DNA from: Dermanyssus gallinae
Taxonomy: Eukaryota > Arthropoda > Arachnida > Mesostigmata > Dermanyssidae
DNA: 64,000 nt
Assembly: GCA_003439945.1 (NCBI GenBank)
Contig: QVRM01001784.1
Coordinates: 1 to 64,000, forward strand
Direction: 5' to 3'
Positions within the stretch are counted from its first letter, which is position 1, and each line of letters begins with the position of its first letter. The position numbers and the translations under genes were made by a program. The notes beneath the pieces were generated by a model that had not been told where the DNA came from, did no database searches, and was given only the letters and a program-made list of their open reading frames with translations. Shown one piece after another: positions 33,320-44,642 of the stretch.

Positions 33320-34860
33320 TTAATTGCTAATAAGCATTTTAAATTTTCTACCTTATCAATTACCCCGAGGTAATATGATCGAGTGAGTAAGTCTCGCTAA
33401 ATCAAAATGTAGGGAGTACTCGCTACTAAATAATTCGATTTGTGGCAACTCTTCTGTGATAGTCACAACAATTTTAACCTGAGAACACGAACATCGCAGG
33501 CAAACAATAGCGAGGATAGCTCGAGCAATGCATTTTATGTCATGGAACCCGTTGGTAAATTTGTTTAAGTTCATTGCCCGTCTTACTTGTAGACACTGTT
33601 CGCATATCGCTTATGCGTCAGCACAAGACTGGCCTATTTTGTTAAAAAGTCAACGACCGCCGGTCAAGTAAGGCGTTCTATAACGGTATATTGTACTGCC
33701 AATGTCGCGAATCTGTCATGAAACGGCAGCTTTGATACTCAGTTTTGATAGAGCCCTTCCTGTTAAATCTGGTGGAGCAATGTGCTCCTGCCACATTTGT
33801 GTACGCACTAGAAATTATTGCCCTTATAAGTTCCGTCCGTAAAACGAGTTGACGACATGAGTATGTTGATGTTCTTGTGCTACAGTCTCATCCGAGTCTA
33901 TTGCAAACGTCAAAGCGTGTGCACTCATCGTGTGTCAAATTAGTAATCGAGTAAATCAGTTATTACACCATTACCAGACTACAGTTGCCTGGTAGTACGT
34001 TCATAATGGCTCGGTACCCGCTGCGAGTTCTGAGATCTAACAAAATTCGTCGTGAGCTCTAGCGTCCACTTGTTGATTTGTAAATTCTTGAAGTAACATT
34101 CCTGCCCACTTTGGTCTATTAGGCAACGCTTTACTTAAAACCTACGACGCTTTCTGCAGGCGCTCGCACAAACCCAGACTCAGAACCCGCTTTCATAAGG
34201 AGCGGCTTGCACAGCAGTACAACGTGCCTAACAAACCATGAAGCAATCACGTACTAATCTACTACACGTATGGAAGCTTATATTACATCAACCCACGAAT
34301 TCGGCCGCTTTTTATTGAGGCTAAATACTAGGCAATCTCTAATCATAGCATAAGCAGGCACCTAGTTTGACAACCAGTCATCTACATCTGCGGAGATGAT
34401 AATGGCGATTACGATTATTATTAAAATCCCAAGTATATGAAAAATATTTCCTTTACTCAAGCTTTATTTACAAAGGAGTTTTATATTAGGGCATTGCTTC
34501 GTGGTCGAAATATACACGCTTGCACTCACGGTGCCCGTTCACGCTACGCGTAACTACGCCTTTATACGTGTCATCAAACATACCATATACAATCGTATTT
34601 ATGTTATTTTTCGACGTGAACCACCACATATTGCAGTGTCTACGTTTACCTATTATAAAACGCCATTTGCAACTATCGTTGTTTGTCCTATGAATGTGTA
34701 TATATAGATTAGAGGGAGGGGAGGGGGCTGGAGCGGACACCTGTGACATGTAAATTAGCCTGCGAGACAAAAATACTTTGCCTGGGTTAAGATGCGTCCA
34801 AGGATGGAGTGTACGTAGTTATTAAGTAACAGCATTAACGGACAAACTTTGAGTACATAC
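33320..34860. other. Non-coding sequence
   Basis: No supported gene or known repeat. Confidence 0.45.
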
Positions 34861-34879
34861 CATTCACAGACTCACAAGT

Positions 34880-35342
34880 ATAAGTAGAAGAAGGTGGACC
34901 AACTGACTATGTTAAGGTGGGCAGCAATCTGGTCCAAGTCAAAATTATTGTAGTCAATCTTCTCCGGATAAGTAGATTTCCCACACGAATCATCTACAAC
35001 CAAGAAGCTAACAACCCTATGATCAGATGCAACAAGACCTGGTACTATAAAAAGATTCTAGATCATTCCAGGATCAGTAGTAGGTGCAAGGTCAAGTTTT
35101 GATCCAGCATCATGTGTCGGCATAGTAACAAGTTGAAAACGACTATTATAGAAACAACGATTTACAAAGAAGGCTTCTTTAGTATCAGAATCCGACGGAC
35201 CGGTAGCTCCGATTGGCGGAGTTCGTCTCATAAACCCTAGCCATATAAGCTTGGTGGACTGGCCGTCACCGGTTCGCATGTCTGGAAAAGACTCGTGGGT
35301 CGCTTCATCTAATTCGTTCTTTTCGCCTTCGACCTTTGCCAA
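34880..35342 (-). pseudogene. Fragment of a LINE APE endonuclease
   Basis: RFQLVTMPTHDAGSKLDLA (minus strand, near 35100-35165) resembles the (L)VT.PTR..LDLV stretch of LINE endonucleases. After a stop the next frame gives SDHRVVSFLV (35000-35030), the catalytic SDH block, then FDLDQIAAHLN. Too short to name a clade; differs from family A. Confidence 0.6.
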
Positions 35343-35344
35343 AT

Positions 35345-36085
35345 TTGGCCTTTTTGGGCTCTGGTCAGATCGAGCATTGTTTCGCCTCGTTTCCGAGCAA
35401 GGACGTGTCAGGGCGTAATTCTTGCGAGAACAAATCGAACCGCCGTGAAAGTGGTCATAGTCACCCGAATAGCGTCCATACGCTGGGTTTTGCGTAGCTC
35501 GATGTATTTCAAGCCGTCCCCAGGCCCATATTCTCCTAAACTGACGCGGCGTAGAAGGCTGTTGACTCAGCCACCGTCATAAGCGGTCTTCTATCCCCTC
35601 TCCTGGGTCGTAATGCGGCCACACCTTTGGAGACTCGTTGCACGTTGGTCGCAACATGTTTAAGATGTACGAACCCTGTGAGATCAAACTGGGGGAACTG
35701 TGAACTTCAGCTGAACTTTTGAGGTAAAATCGTTTTAGTGAGGTTACCGCTACTGCCGCCACCAGCGGGAATCCAGTACCTTCATAACGGTTGGCGACAC
35801 CTAGCCTGTTTGACGCCTAAAATGCGGACAGGTTTCAACAGAGAGCTACGGCCGTACGAAACTAAAACAGTTCTCAACAAACTAAATGGGAGTGTGAAAT
35901 AGTACCAGAAACGTATAGTTGTAGAGTGCCTAGTGTAACACACAGATATATAGCTCCAGAGCGCCAGGCATATACTATCTATCTTAATGCATGTAAATAT
36001 ATAGAATAATTGGCGGAGACATAGCTGAATCAAGAAGAAGGGCGGGGACGCCTCTCCTACGGCTTCGAAGAAATGGCAAGCATTA
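35345..36085. other. Non-coding or decayed sequence
   Basis: May include upstream remains of the endonuclease fragment; I could not align it to anything. Confidence 0.35.
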
Positions 36086-36180
36086 CCAAGCCTGGCAGAG
36101 CGGGTAAGTTTAGTGGGTTTGTGAGTACCGCACTAGTCACGCCGGCAACTAGTGGCAGATGTGCATATTTATGGCTTTCC
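36086..36180 (+). repeat. Dispersed repeat family 3, copy 5
   Basis: AAGTTTAGTGGGTTTGTGAG, TACCGCACTAGTCACGCC and CTAGTGGCAGATGTGCATA, ending in an A-run at 36181. Confidence 0.6.
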
Positions 36181-36356
36181 AAAAAAAAAATGTATATATA
36201 TATACACATGTTTGTATCTGTAAATACCCACAGTGTGTTCGTTTTATAGGTAGATGTACACTGACATATCGTTTTTACCTCATAGTTGCAGGAGCGGAAT
36301 CATCGACAGTCGCACTGGCTCAGAGACGACGGAGTGTCCTCTCTCTTGGAGGCAAC

Positions 36357-36392
36357 ATGGCCGCCGCATCATCAAAGGATCGCCATATCAAC
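36357..36392 (+). CDS. Possible first coding exon of the host gene
   Basis: ATG in a good context (CAACATGG), then MAAASSKDRHIN and a GTGAGG donor at 36393, ending in phase 0, which is the phase the next candidate exon needs. Only 12 codons, so chance is possible. Confidence 0.35.
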
Positions 36393-37828
36393 GTGAGGTT
36401 CCACATATACATTTCCACCACACTATAAAAGTAATTGCACTTGTATCTAAACATTTTTTTCGTATACGAAGTGAGTGAAATGTCGCCGAATGGATGGGCA
36501 CGTGAATGCGATGTAATTTGCGCTCTGGCAGATACCGGATGACGTTCTTTTTAACAGATTTGTGGCTCTCGACGTCGTCCTGATATCCTAGCGACCGATA
36601 TCGTTTGCAGTTCCTATAAGCTTGACAATATCGTTCGCTAGAGAACACAGATTTATGCCAAGTAAATTATAATAGATACCACACGTGCTATTATATCGCG
36701 TCGAGTTGGTAAGTAGCTAGATTTGCGAAAGTTGAGGTGTTCCTTGCTTTCGTATGTATTATTTTTTCTAACACTAGGTGATACTCAACTAAATCTCAAT
36801 GGAATCGTGACAACGACAGCTCACTATCGACCACAAACGCGTTCATATTCATGCTCGAGAGTGAAACAGTCGGATACTTTCGTTAAGTTTACAGTTTACA
36901 GGAAGCTATACCCAGAGCGAGAAGGTTAAATAGCAGATATTCAGCTCAACAGTGTTGTATCTTCAGTGTTGAATATTATTACGCAATTTTGCTAGAAAAT
37001 CGAGCGTCTTAAATAAACTAAGGAAAACGACGTCGTTTTTGCATTCTGAGCTGTAGCCATAATGGCGATGGGGTTTCGCTTGGCTGCACGTCAGTTCTGA
37101 AAGTAGGAAGCTCCTATTTGGTCAGCCAAATTCACGTATGTTGTAGTTTAGCATAGCTAGCCTAGGTAGTTCGTATAGTATCCACTATTGAATGCAGCAT
37201 TTGTTCTGTGCACAACGATTTACACACAGTATTGGAATAATTAAAAAAAAACGTTGTTGCGATGGCGTGGTTAAACGCGTTGATCGAATAGGCGTATATT
37301 TAAATAACTCTTAATTCGAACCCTAGTCGAGTAGCAAGGTACAAAGTCAAGCCAAGTCAGAAGCACTTAGTTACAACATTCTCAACTGCTGCTTGCTGAT
37401 GAATCACATCTTTGTCATTAGAAAATGTCCGCCATTAAGCCATTGACCGCAAAACAGTGTGCGGCGTGGTGTCCAATGCGCTTCATTTGGCACACCACAT
37501 TCATTTATGGTAAAACCAACTATCGTGAGTGAGAGAAACTCCCGACCTGACACAGAACGTGACAGGAACTGTGACCTGCAAACACCGGTACCAGATGCCT
37601 ATGCGTTCTCTCTGCTCTCCGCCACGTATCATCCGTCATCGCCCTGATGTTGTACTTATATCTCCTTCAATGTCCTTCCCACCGAAGCGTGGTCTTCTGT
37701 CAATAGGAGATTTCCCTTCTAAATCCTAACTGCTGTGTGGTTTGTGCAAGTATAGGCGAACAGGGACTTTCAAATATTTAGCAAATTGTCTTCATGTTGT
37801 AATTCATACAGTGTCGAATTTTTTGCAG
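36393..37828. other. Probable intron, no other feature seen
   Basis: Non-coding. I see no recognisable transposon. Confidence 0.4.
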
Positions 37829-37930
37829 AACTGTATGCTTTATCAAAATGTCGGAGAGCTGCAGAAGATTGTGCGGCAGTCGCAGACGGAGAAGCTCACT
37901 TTGGAGCGCATATTCGCGAAATACCACAAG
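37829..37930 (+). CDS. Likely coiled-coil exon of the host gene
   Basis: Acceptor TTTTTTGCAG ends at 37828 and donor AAG/GTAAGC begins at 37931, both strong. 34 codons, phase 0 at both ends: NVGELQKIVRQSQTEKLTLE and IFAKYHK, helical and charged. Assignment to the downstream gene rests on phase and style only. Confidence 0.6.
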
Positions 37931-38137
37931 GTAAGCATTTTCGAAAACTAACTCATATAAACTATAACACATATATATATATATATATATATATAGCTGG
38001 ATGCTGAAAATGGGGGTACAAGCTCAAAGTACAAGTTGTACTCGGTTCGATATAGGTCTGAATGTCATAGGGAAATCATTCGCTGTTTTTGATAGGCCAG
38101 TTAGCGTGACCCTGGCTAGCGGTAGGCAAGACTTATG

Positions 38138-38170
<33 letters not shown>

Positions 38171-39100
38171 CTATAATCTACTTACCGTCAGCTATGCGTA
38201 CGGTTTCAAGTAATACATTTGTTGTAATGCTAGACTTCCTGAGATTTTTCACCCATAATATGGAAAAGCCCCAACGATGCATTATGTCACGCGTCCCGCC
38301 GGCTATTTCGTTTTACCTTTGCTATCTCATTTATCACCGGACATCTATCATGATAATACGGGCAGTGCGTGTGTGGGAGTAAAAAGTTCACCAACGCCTA
38401 ACAGCAACAAGATACTAATTGTTGCTGAAGTCACGCGCTCGGGGTCTGGTTGACTTTGTTGGCATTGTGCCACAGCATGGTTACGGTGGTTCTGCTTACA
38501 GTTATTATGATACAGTGGCTGGCAGTACGACACAGTTTGCTTAATGCTGATGATCGCATACCACTTGACGTACAGCATACTTCCATCCACACATTTATCT
38601 ACGTTTGTTACGAAATCGACAAACGTTTAGGTATTTGTTTGACGATGCCTGTTAGTGCATCCGGCTCAAGCGGCATACAGCTGGCTGTCCGTTTGCTTCA
38701 ATACTTAACGAAAGGAGTACGTATGCACAATACCTCGGTCACTCGTCTCTGCATACACCTATTTGGTAAGCATTCTAGCAAGCACCACGATGTGAACGAA
38801 CATTGGCCTCGCTCTATATTGGAGCGGATCTAATATTGTGTTTGCTCTATTTAGTACACTCTGCCATGTTGTTAGTATACGATGCACTCCGTATCCCCAC
38901 CATGTTGCTGGGGGGGTATAGAGTGCCTGAGCCCGCGTTGCCCGTTCGCTAAAGCATTATTTTCTCGAGAACTATCAACCCTCGTATAAGAGCTATAAGT
39001 ACTATACTATCTACGTGCACTGTGACTCAGAGTCGGTTCCATCGCCGAATAACTCTACGGGCCCGCTGAATGGTACAGACTTGTCATTTGCTAAGTTCGA
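37931..39100. other. Probable intron with two (TA)n tracts
   Basis: (TA)n at 37972-37995 and 38142-38171. A 127-codon frame at 38450-38833 lacks any motif or coding signature and is not accepted. Confidence 0.4.
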
Positions 39101-39310
39101 ATAGACTCCCACCTCGTCGAGCCCGGTGGCGTGGTGCATTCCGCCTGCGCCTCGCGACCGAAGAAGACACATAGGTGAACGGGTTCGAGCCCCACCGTTG
39201 CACATTTGTATTTATGGGGGGGGTCCGTCTATGATGCATTGCGAAAAGCAGTCCCGTGGACGTTAAATCTTGGCTGAGGTTCAGCCCGAAAAATATAGAC
39301 TCCAACCTCG
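39101..39310 (+). mobile_element. SINE family 2, copy B, with about 16-bp target-site duplication
   Basis: ATAGACTCCCACCTCG (39101-39116) and ATAGACTCCAACCTCG (39295-39310) flank it, 15 of 16 identical. Inside: GGGTTCGAGCCCC box B at about 39179, CACCGTTGCACATTTGTATT, CCGTGGACGTTAAATCTTGG and CTGAGGTTCAGCCCG. About 178 bp, colinear with the copy at 26099-26256. Confidence 0.88.
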
Positions 39311-39369
39311 GGACCGACAGCTTTCTTTCAGCGACTTAACATATTTCCTGACACACCGTTGAACGCACA

Positions 39370-40208
39370 TCTTCTAGATAGAAGACGCTGGATCTCGCAG
39401 GCCTGTATTACTGTACTTGCGGGAGGCCATTAGAGTTTGTAAACTCTTTCCCATACGTGGGTCTCCTGATTCACTACAGGGGAACATCGTTTACTACACA
39501 CATCGAGAATAGGGTAAACTCGGCACTGGCAGCTCTCTATGGAGGGGTCGGAGATGTACGGCGACTGTCCGTCGGTACGGCTGTACGCTTGTTTTTGTTA
39601 AAGACTCTGCCAAAGTTGGCGTATAGTTTAGACAGAATGTGACAACACCTATCTCAAGCTAATTTTAATTTGCTTGAAAAGTGCTTCACTTTACATACGG
39701 CAAGTACTCTGCCTTTCAATCAAGGCGAGAAGTCGCTTCGTGTATGTATTGTCGGACTGTGCGCCGATGGTGAAGATACTTCGGCTTAGGCTGCGTATGC
39801 CATTGACGGAGCCACTTAACCATTTCTTGGGCGAGTGGCGACGCAAATTTACGGAAGCAGCGACGGAGGTAAGAACGCTCGATGTCTTTAAGTCTCCTTG
39901 TTTCTGGGCCGGGGTGGCCTGTGGTGACAGGCATGTATATACCAGGTACATCGTACACGGGTTCCATCACCTCGTATGCTCCCGTAGGGAGTTCCATGAA
40001 GACTATATTACTCAGTGTATTTGTCGGTTCTGCTCGCAGCAGTGCGCTAAGTACCACGCGGTTGATTGTCCGGCACTGCAACAAAGATCTTTACACTTCT
40101 TCTCTCGGTGGAACGGCAGGACAACAAGTATTTATGTTTAATAATAACATGAACTATTTTGTACATACTCTATTTGAGTGAAATAAATATGATTGATTGA
40201 TTGATTAC
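39370..40208 (+). mobile_element. LINE family B, 5'-truncated copy with ATTG-type tail
   Basis: Matches the C-terminal half of the frame at 20924-22222 (GRPLEFVNSF, HYRGTSFTTHI, ALYGGVGDVRRLSV, ARSRFVYVLSDC). The 3' end is AATAAATATGATTGATTGAT, so the element closes with short tandem ATTG units. Confidence 0.85.
39674..40141 (+). pseudogene. C-terminal part of LINE family B reverse transcriptase protein
   Basis: Contains VLCLSIKARSRFVYVLSDC, HVYTRYIVHGFHHLVCS and the Cys/His cluster CICRFCSQQCAKYHAVDC, as in the other copy. The part before it (39457-39642) is in another frame and a stop (TGA at 39640) separates them. Not functional. Confidence 0.82.
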
Positions 40209-40560
40209 TGTACTTCCAAAGAGTGCACTAACTGATGCTGTCGAGTTCCCTTTCTCGGACTTTGCGTCCAGACCAGTCGATTTCGCTTCGAGCGCGAGCA
40301 TTGCACGCCTGGCGTGGAAAGCGTGTTCCTAGTCTCCAGGTATTCCACATATACTGCCAGGTAGATGTCAGAGTGTGCAAAATATAAACAACATAATAAC
40401 AATAGCCATGCATCGACGTCACTCAAACTTCCTACTATGAGATACACATGTGAGTACCAGTGGGTACCCTAAGAAAAATGACTACACTATCACAAGCATA
40501 ACCTGGTGTTCTTCTCGAACGCTGTGTGCGTGGTGGCATATGACTCGGTCGATCAACGGA

Positions 40561-40644
<84 letters not shown>

Positions 40645-40840
40645 GTTTAGGCAATCTATGTGCAGGTTTACGTCATTCAATAATGACCTACTAGCGAGGC
40701 GAGCGCACACTTCAAACCATTATGGTGCGCTGAGGAATACGCGCGATAATACCTGATCAGTCAATGGTTATCTATCCAACTAATCATCAGCTAGATTGGG
40801 AATTATTATACACATAGACGAAGCGACGAACTCTAGTTTC
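40209..40840. other. Non-coding with a long (TA)n tract
   Basis: (TA)n at 40560-40641 (about 80 bp). Confidence 0.6.
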
Positions 40841-40849
40841 ACCGTCGAT

Positions 40850-42720
40850 CCTGCCTGCTGTCCGCAGTGTAAGAGCTCCATCTTGCACTTGCCGCTGACT
40901 CGCTTGTCGGGACGGGAGACGGGCCACCACAGTGGAACACAAACAGCGCCCGCCACAACAACCCAATATGGCGTCCGAGGGGGCGAGAGTACTCGATTAC
41001 CCCCCTCCTCGGCATTTTCCTCTGCCGCTCAGAATTCGAACAGTGAAGCAGCAACACCGACAACGGCTCGTGTTCCCAATTCCTCCGAGCGCCTGTTCTG
41101 AAGCACTTCGAAACGGCACAGACGGTAGAACTAAACGCCGCCGCCCCAGAATGACAAGAAGGGCACGAGAAACTAGAGCAGGATTAGCAACAGCAGCGGC
41201 AGCAACAACAACAACAACAACAACAATAAGTATACCTCCAGCAATGATGACTGATGCTGATGACGATGCCGAGGATGTTGTCATCGTACAACAACAACAA
41301 CAACAATAAAACAGAAACGTCATGAAAGCCAGACGTTAGAAGCAATCTATTCTAAGATATTTGTTTCAGTCTGCTGCTACCGCCCTGCTGTAGCCGTAGG
41401 ACGGCGCGAAAAGCATTTCCTGCGTTTAGCGGGTGGCGAGCGTTCTGCAAAGCTCATCGTTGTTGTTATCGTGTGAGGGTGGGCGGCGGGAACTGGGAAG
41501 GAGGGAACGAACTTGGGACAACGCTGAAGTCTGCACGTTTGCGCCTCTGCGGGTGGTGGTGGCCTCCTCCCACTGGCCGCTTGTTTGCTGTTCCCGCTGA
41601 TTGTAGTAGTAGTAGTAGTAGTGGTAGTCGTAGTCGTAGTCGTAGTAGTTGCTGTAGTAAAACGGAGCAGTCGTCGCCAGGGCCCGCCCGGGGCGGAGAG
41701 GTGATGGTCGGGCGCCGGCAAGTTGGCGCGCGATTTAGGTAAGGGAAGCTGCTTGTGGAGGAGGGAGGGTAGACCTCGTTGTTATCGGAACGGGGTCGTC
41801 TTCGCTTCGTTGTTGTTGTTGTCGTTGTTGTTGTCGTCGTCGTCGCCGCCTTCACTGGCCCTCACCACCCCCCCCTCTCTCCTCGTCCATGGGAGCGAGA
41901 AGCAGTGGTTGCAGCAGGAGAGCAGCCGAGAGGACAACTCGCTACTGCGCCCCCAGATGGAGAAAGAAGAAGCCAGCCTGCCACTAGTCAACAGAGGTAA
42001 GGTTCGGGGGTAATGCTGTTGATGCTGTTGATACTACTATTACTGCTACTACGACTACTGCCTTCACCGCGGCTGCCGCTACCACCGATTTCACCATCAT
42101 CACCGAGTTTGTCATCTCCACCCCCCGACCCCCCCAGCCCCTCAGCACGGCCACCTCCAGCGTTGTTCGTTGAGAGAAGGGAGACAGACGGACAGACAGA
42201 CAGACAGGCAGACAGACGGGTGGGGGTTCAGACGATGGATGAAATGCTGCATGTAGACGAGGGCCGTCTTTGTTCCCGCTCCTGCTGCTGCTGCTATCGC
42301 TGCTTCTGCTAACCTCCGCCGCTCCGCGCCACGGCGCAACCACAAGCGAGAGGCCCTGAAGAACGTCGTGCGGTTACCGCCTCCGCAGCCGCCACAGCCA
42401 CCGTCTTCGACTTCGAGTTCGACTCACTGTACTGATGTCGTCGTCGTCGTCGTTATCGTTGTTGTTCTCGTCGTCGTCGTCGTAGTAGTAGTAGTAGTAG
42501 AAGTAGCAGTAATCGTCAACGTTGTGTTCGTTATCGCTGTGTTCGTTGACGTCGTTGTGGCCGTTGTGGCTCTGCTGGTGCCCACTGCGCCGCTCGGCTA
42601 TTCGTTCGCGCAATGTCGAGGGCCATGTGAGGTAGGAACGGGGGGGCTGGTGGTGGTGGTGGTTGTGGTTGGGCTGGTAGCTGTGGGGTTGTTGTTGTTG
42701 TGGTGGGGGTAGTGATGTGG
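40850..42720. promoter_or_regulatory. GC- and CpG-rich, trinucleotide-rich block; possible promoter / 5' exon
   Basis: Base composition and CpG content rise well above the flanks. It holds CAA (41195-41226, 41289-41308), GTA (41602-41660), GTT/GTC (41809-41850, 42435-42520) and GACA (42181-42215) repeats. A splice-donor-like CAACAGAG/GTAAGG ends a possible exon at 41996. Upstream of that donor the phase-0 frame has a stop, so any such exon would be mostly untranslated. Could be an internal promoter of the host gene. Confidence 0.3.
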
Positions 42721-44079
42721 TCTTGGCGTCACTGTTGTGGGGGTCGTGCAGGTTTCTGCTGGCTGCCTGGGGATTTCGATTGTATGATTGTTGGTCGATC
42801 GGATGGTAGGTTGGTCGACCGCGGTGTTGAGCTCGTGAGGCCAGACTGCCCCCGAGCCGTGTGCTAAGCCCCAGCGCCCCCCATGCTGATGCTGAAGTGT
42901 GCGATGCTGGGCCGTTGAGGTGGTGATGTGCGGTCGCTTTCTGGTCAAGTGCTGAAACGGTGATGGTGGCGGGCAGTGTCTGGTAGTGCTGAGGTGACGA
43001 CCTGCTGAAGGGCCGAGCTGAGATGTTGACGTCTGTGCTGCTGAGATTGTGCAGTCAACGTGTGCTGAGGTTGTGCAGACGAGCGGAGCTAAGCTAAGCT
43101 GAGTTACTGCGGTTGTTGGTTGCTGCTGAGGCGACCTGCGAGAAGTGAGATGTGATCTTAGCTAAGGTAAGATGATCGGATGAAAGTATGTGAGCTATCG
43201 GGTTATCCTTGTTGCCGTAATGATAAACGTTCTAAGTTCCAAGCATGTCTAAAGAGTGAGTTGATGTACGAATTGCTGTAGACTTAGACGAATAGCATTG
43301 AATCGTGGGAATCTGATCATTGTTGTTGTTATTGTTGTCGTAGTTTTGCCGATGTTGTTGCCGTTGTTTCGTTGTTGTTGTTGTTGCCGTTGTTTTTGCT
43401 AAAGCTTTGATTTAGCAGATGTTTCCGCCAGTATGACTGTTGTTGTTTTTGTGCAAGTAATAGAGCGACAATTTCTGCTATTGTTGCTGCTATTAGCTTT
43501 GCTCTACTTGTATCAAAAAGGAGCCTTTCAAAACGTTTAAATACGTGCCCACATAAGGAGAAACCCTGGAGGCTTATCTCCCGTCACCCTTTGCTGGCTG
43601 GCGTTCCGTTTGCCCATCACCACAATCGACAAACTTGGTTGTGATCACGACGGCGATGTTCTCTTCAATGTGTTGTTCTCATACACCGCTGCTGCTGTTG
43701 CGCCATATCGAATTGATAATAGCATACAGATATACATTATTTGTTGTTATAAATTATATATACATTATACGTTGTGGAGCTTGCTGCGCGACAAAAGCCA
43801 GACCAGAGTTCTACCGTACTCGATGCGTGTATGTATGCTATGATGTTGATACATGTGTCTGTCTGTGTGTCTATGTGTTTATCTGCTGGACCGTGTGGGT
43901 CTGTCCACATACCACTGTCTGCGGGCCGGTATGAATGTAAATGTAAGCGTGTTTTCAGTGTGGGGGTCCCGCGTGTTGTTCGCCTCCGCACACGAATGAT
44001 GTTGGTTGGTTCGACCTCTACCCGAATAATGGTTTCCATAGACATCACATATAGACGTTACATAGACACACCTACGCAG
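42721..44079. other. Non-coding, G/T-rich then AT-rich
   Basis: Repeated TGCTGAG-like words at 42890-43110 and TTG units at 43319-43395. Confidence 0.45.
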
Positions 44080-44133
44080 AAGCTGCAGAAGCACTACGAA
44101 CTGGAGACCTGGCGAAATCTGGCACGAAATCGC
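44080..44133 (+). CDS. Possible 54-bp coiled-coil exon of the host gene
   Basis: Acceptor ACACACCTACGCAG ends at 44079; 18 codons KLQKHYELETWRNLARNR, phase 0 at both ends; donor CGC/GTGTGA at 44134 is weak. Fits between 37829 and 47686 in phase and in character. Confidence 0.4.
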
Positions 44134-44603
44134 GTGTGACTAAACACTGCGTTACAACATGCTCTGACGTCAGACACAACCGGCCAACAATACGCTACAT
44201 AAAGGCTACATAAAGGAACAACCCACGTAACGTGCTTGCTTATTACTAGGGATTTTCCACTTACGTTAGCCGGCAAGTGGGGTACAAAACAGGTTCGCTA
44301 TGCGTATTGCGTGTGTGTGTCTGCGTGTGTCTTGGTATTTACCTCTCCAGAGGACCGACCTGTTCGGGCTTCAGCCCTGGGCAAATATTGTATACATGTG
44401 CATGTAGTTACATGTAGTAGTATGCGTGTGTATATGGACGGATGGATTTCTGATTCGCTTGGCATGTATACCTAAATACACATGTCGCCTTTTTATATGC
44501 TCAGGGGCGCTTAGAGCAGCAACATTAGGGCACATATTAAGATAGCGAAGCATCTATTCGCAACGAGCATCGCATTATACAAACATATAGTCGTACATAT
44601 GTA

Positions 44604-44642
<39 letters not shown>

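Noticed and set aside
38450..38833. 127-codon frame on the plus strand
   Set aside because: No domain, no related copy, composition typical of chance; it also lies in a probable intron.
41377..42013. Several 70-130-codon frames on both strands in the GC-rich block
   Set aside because: They are mostly Thr, Val or Pro runs from trinucleotide repeats, with no consistent splice phase.
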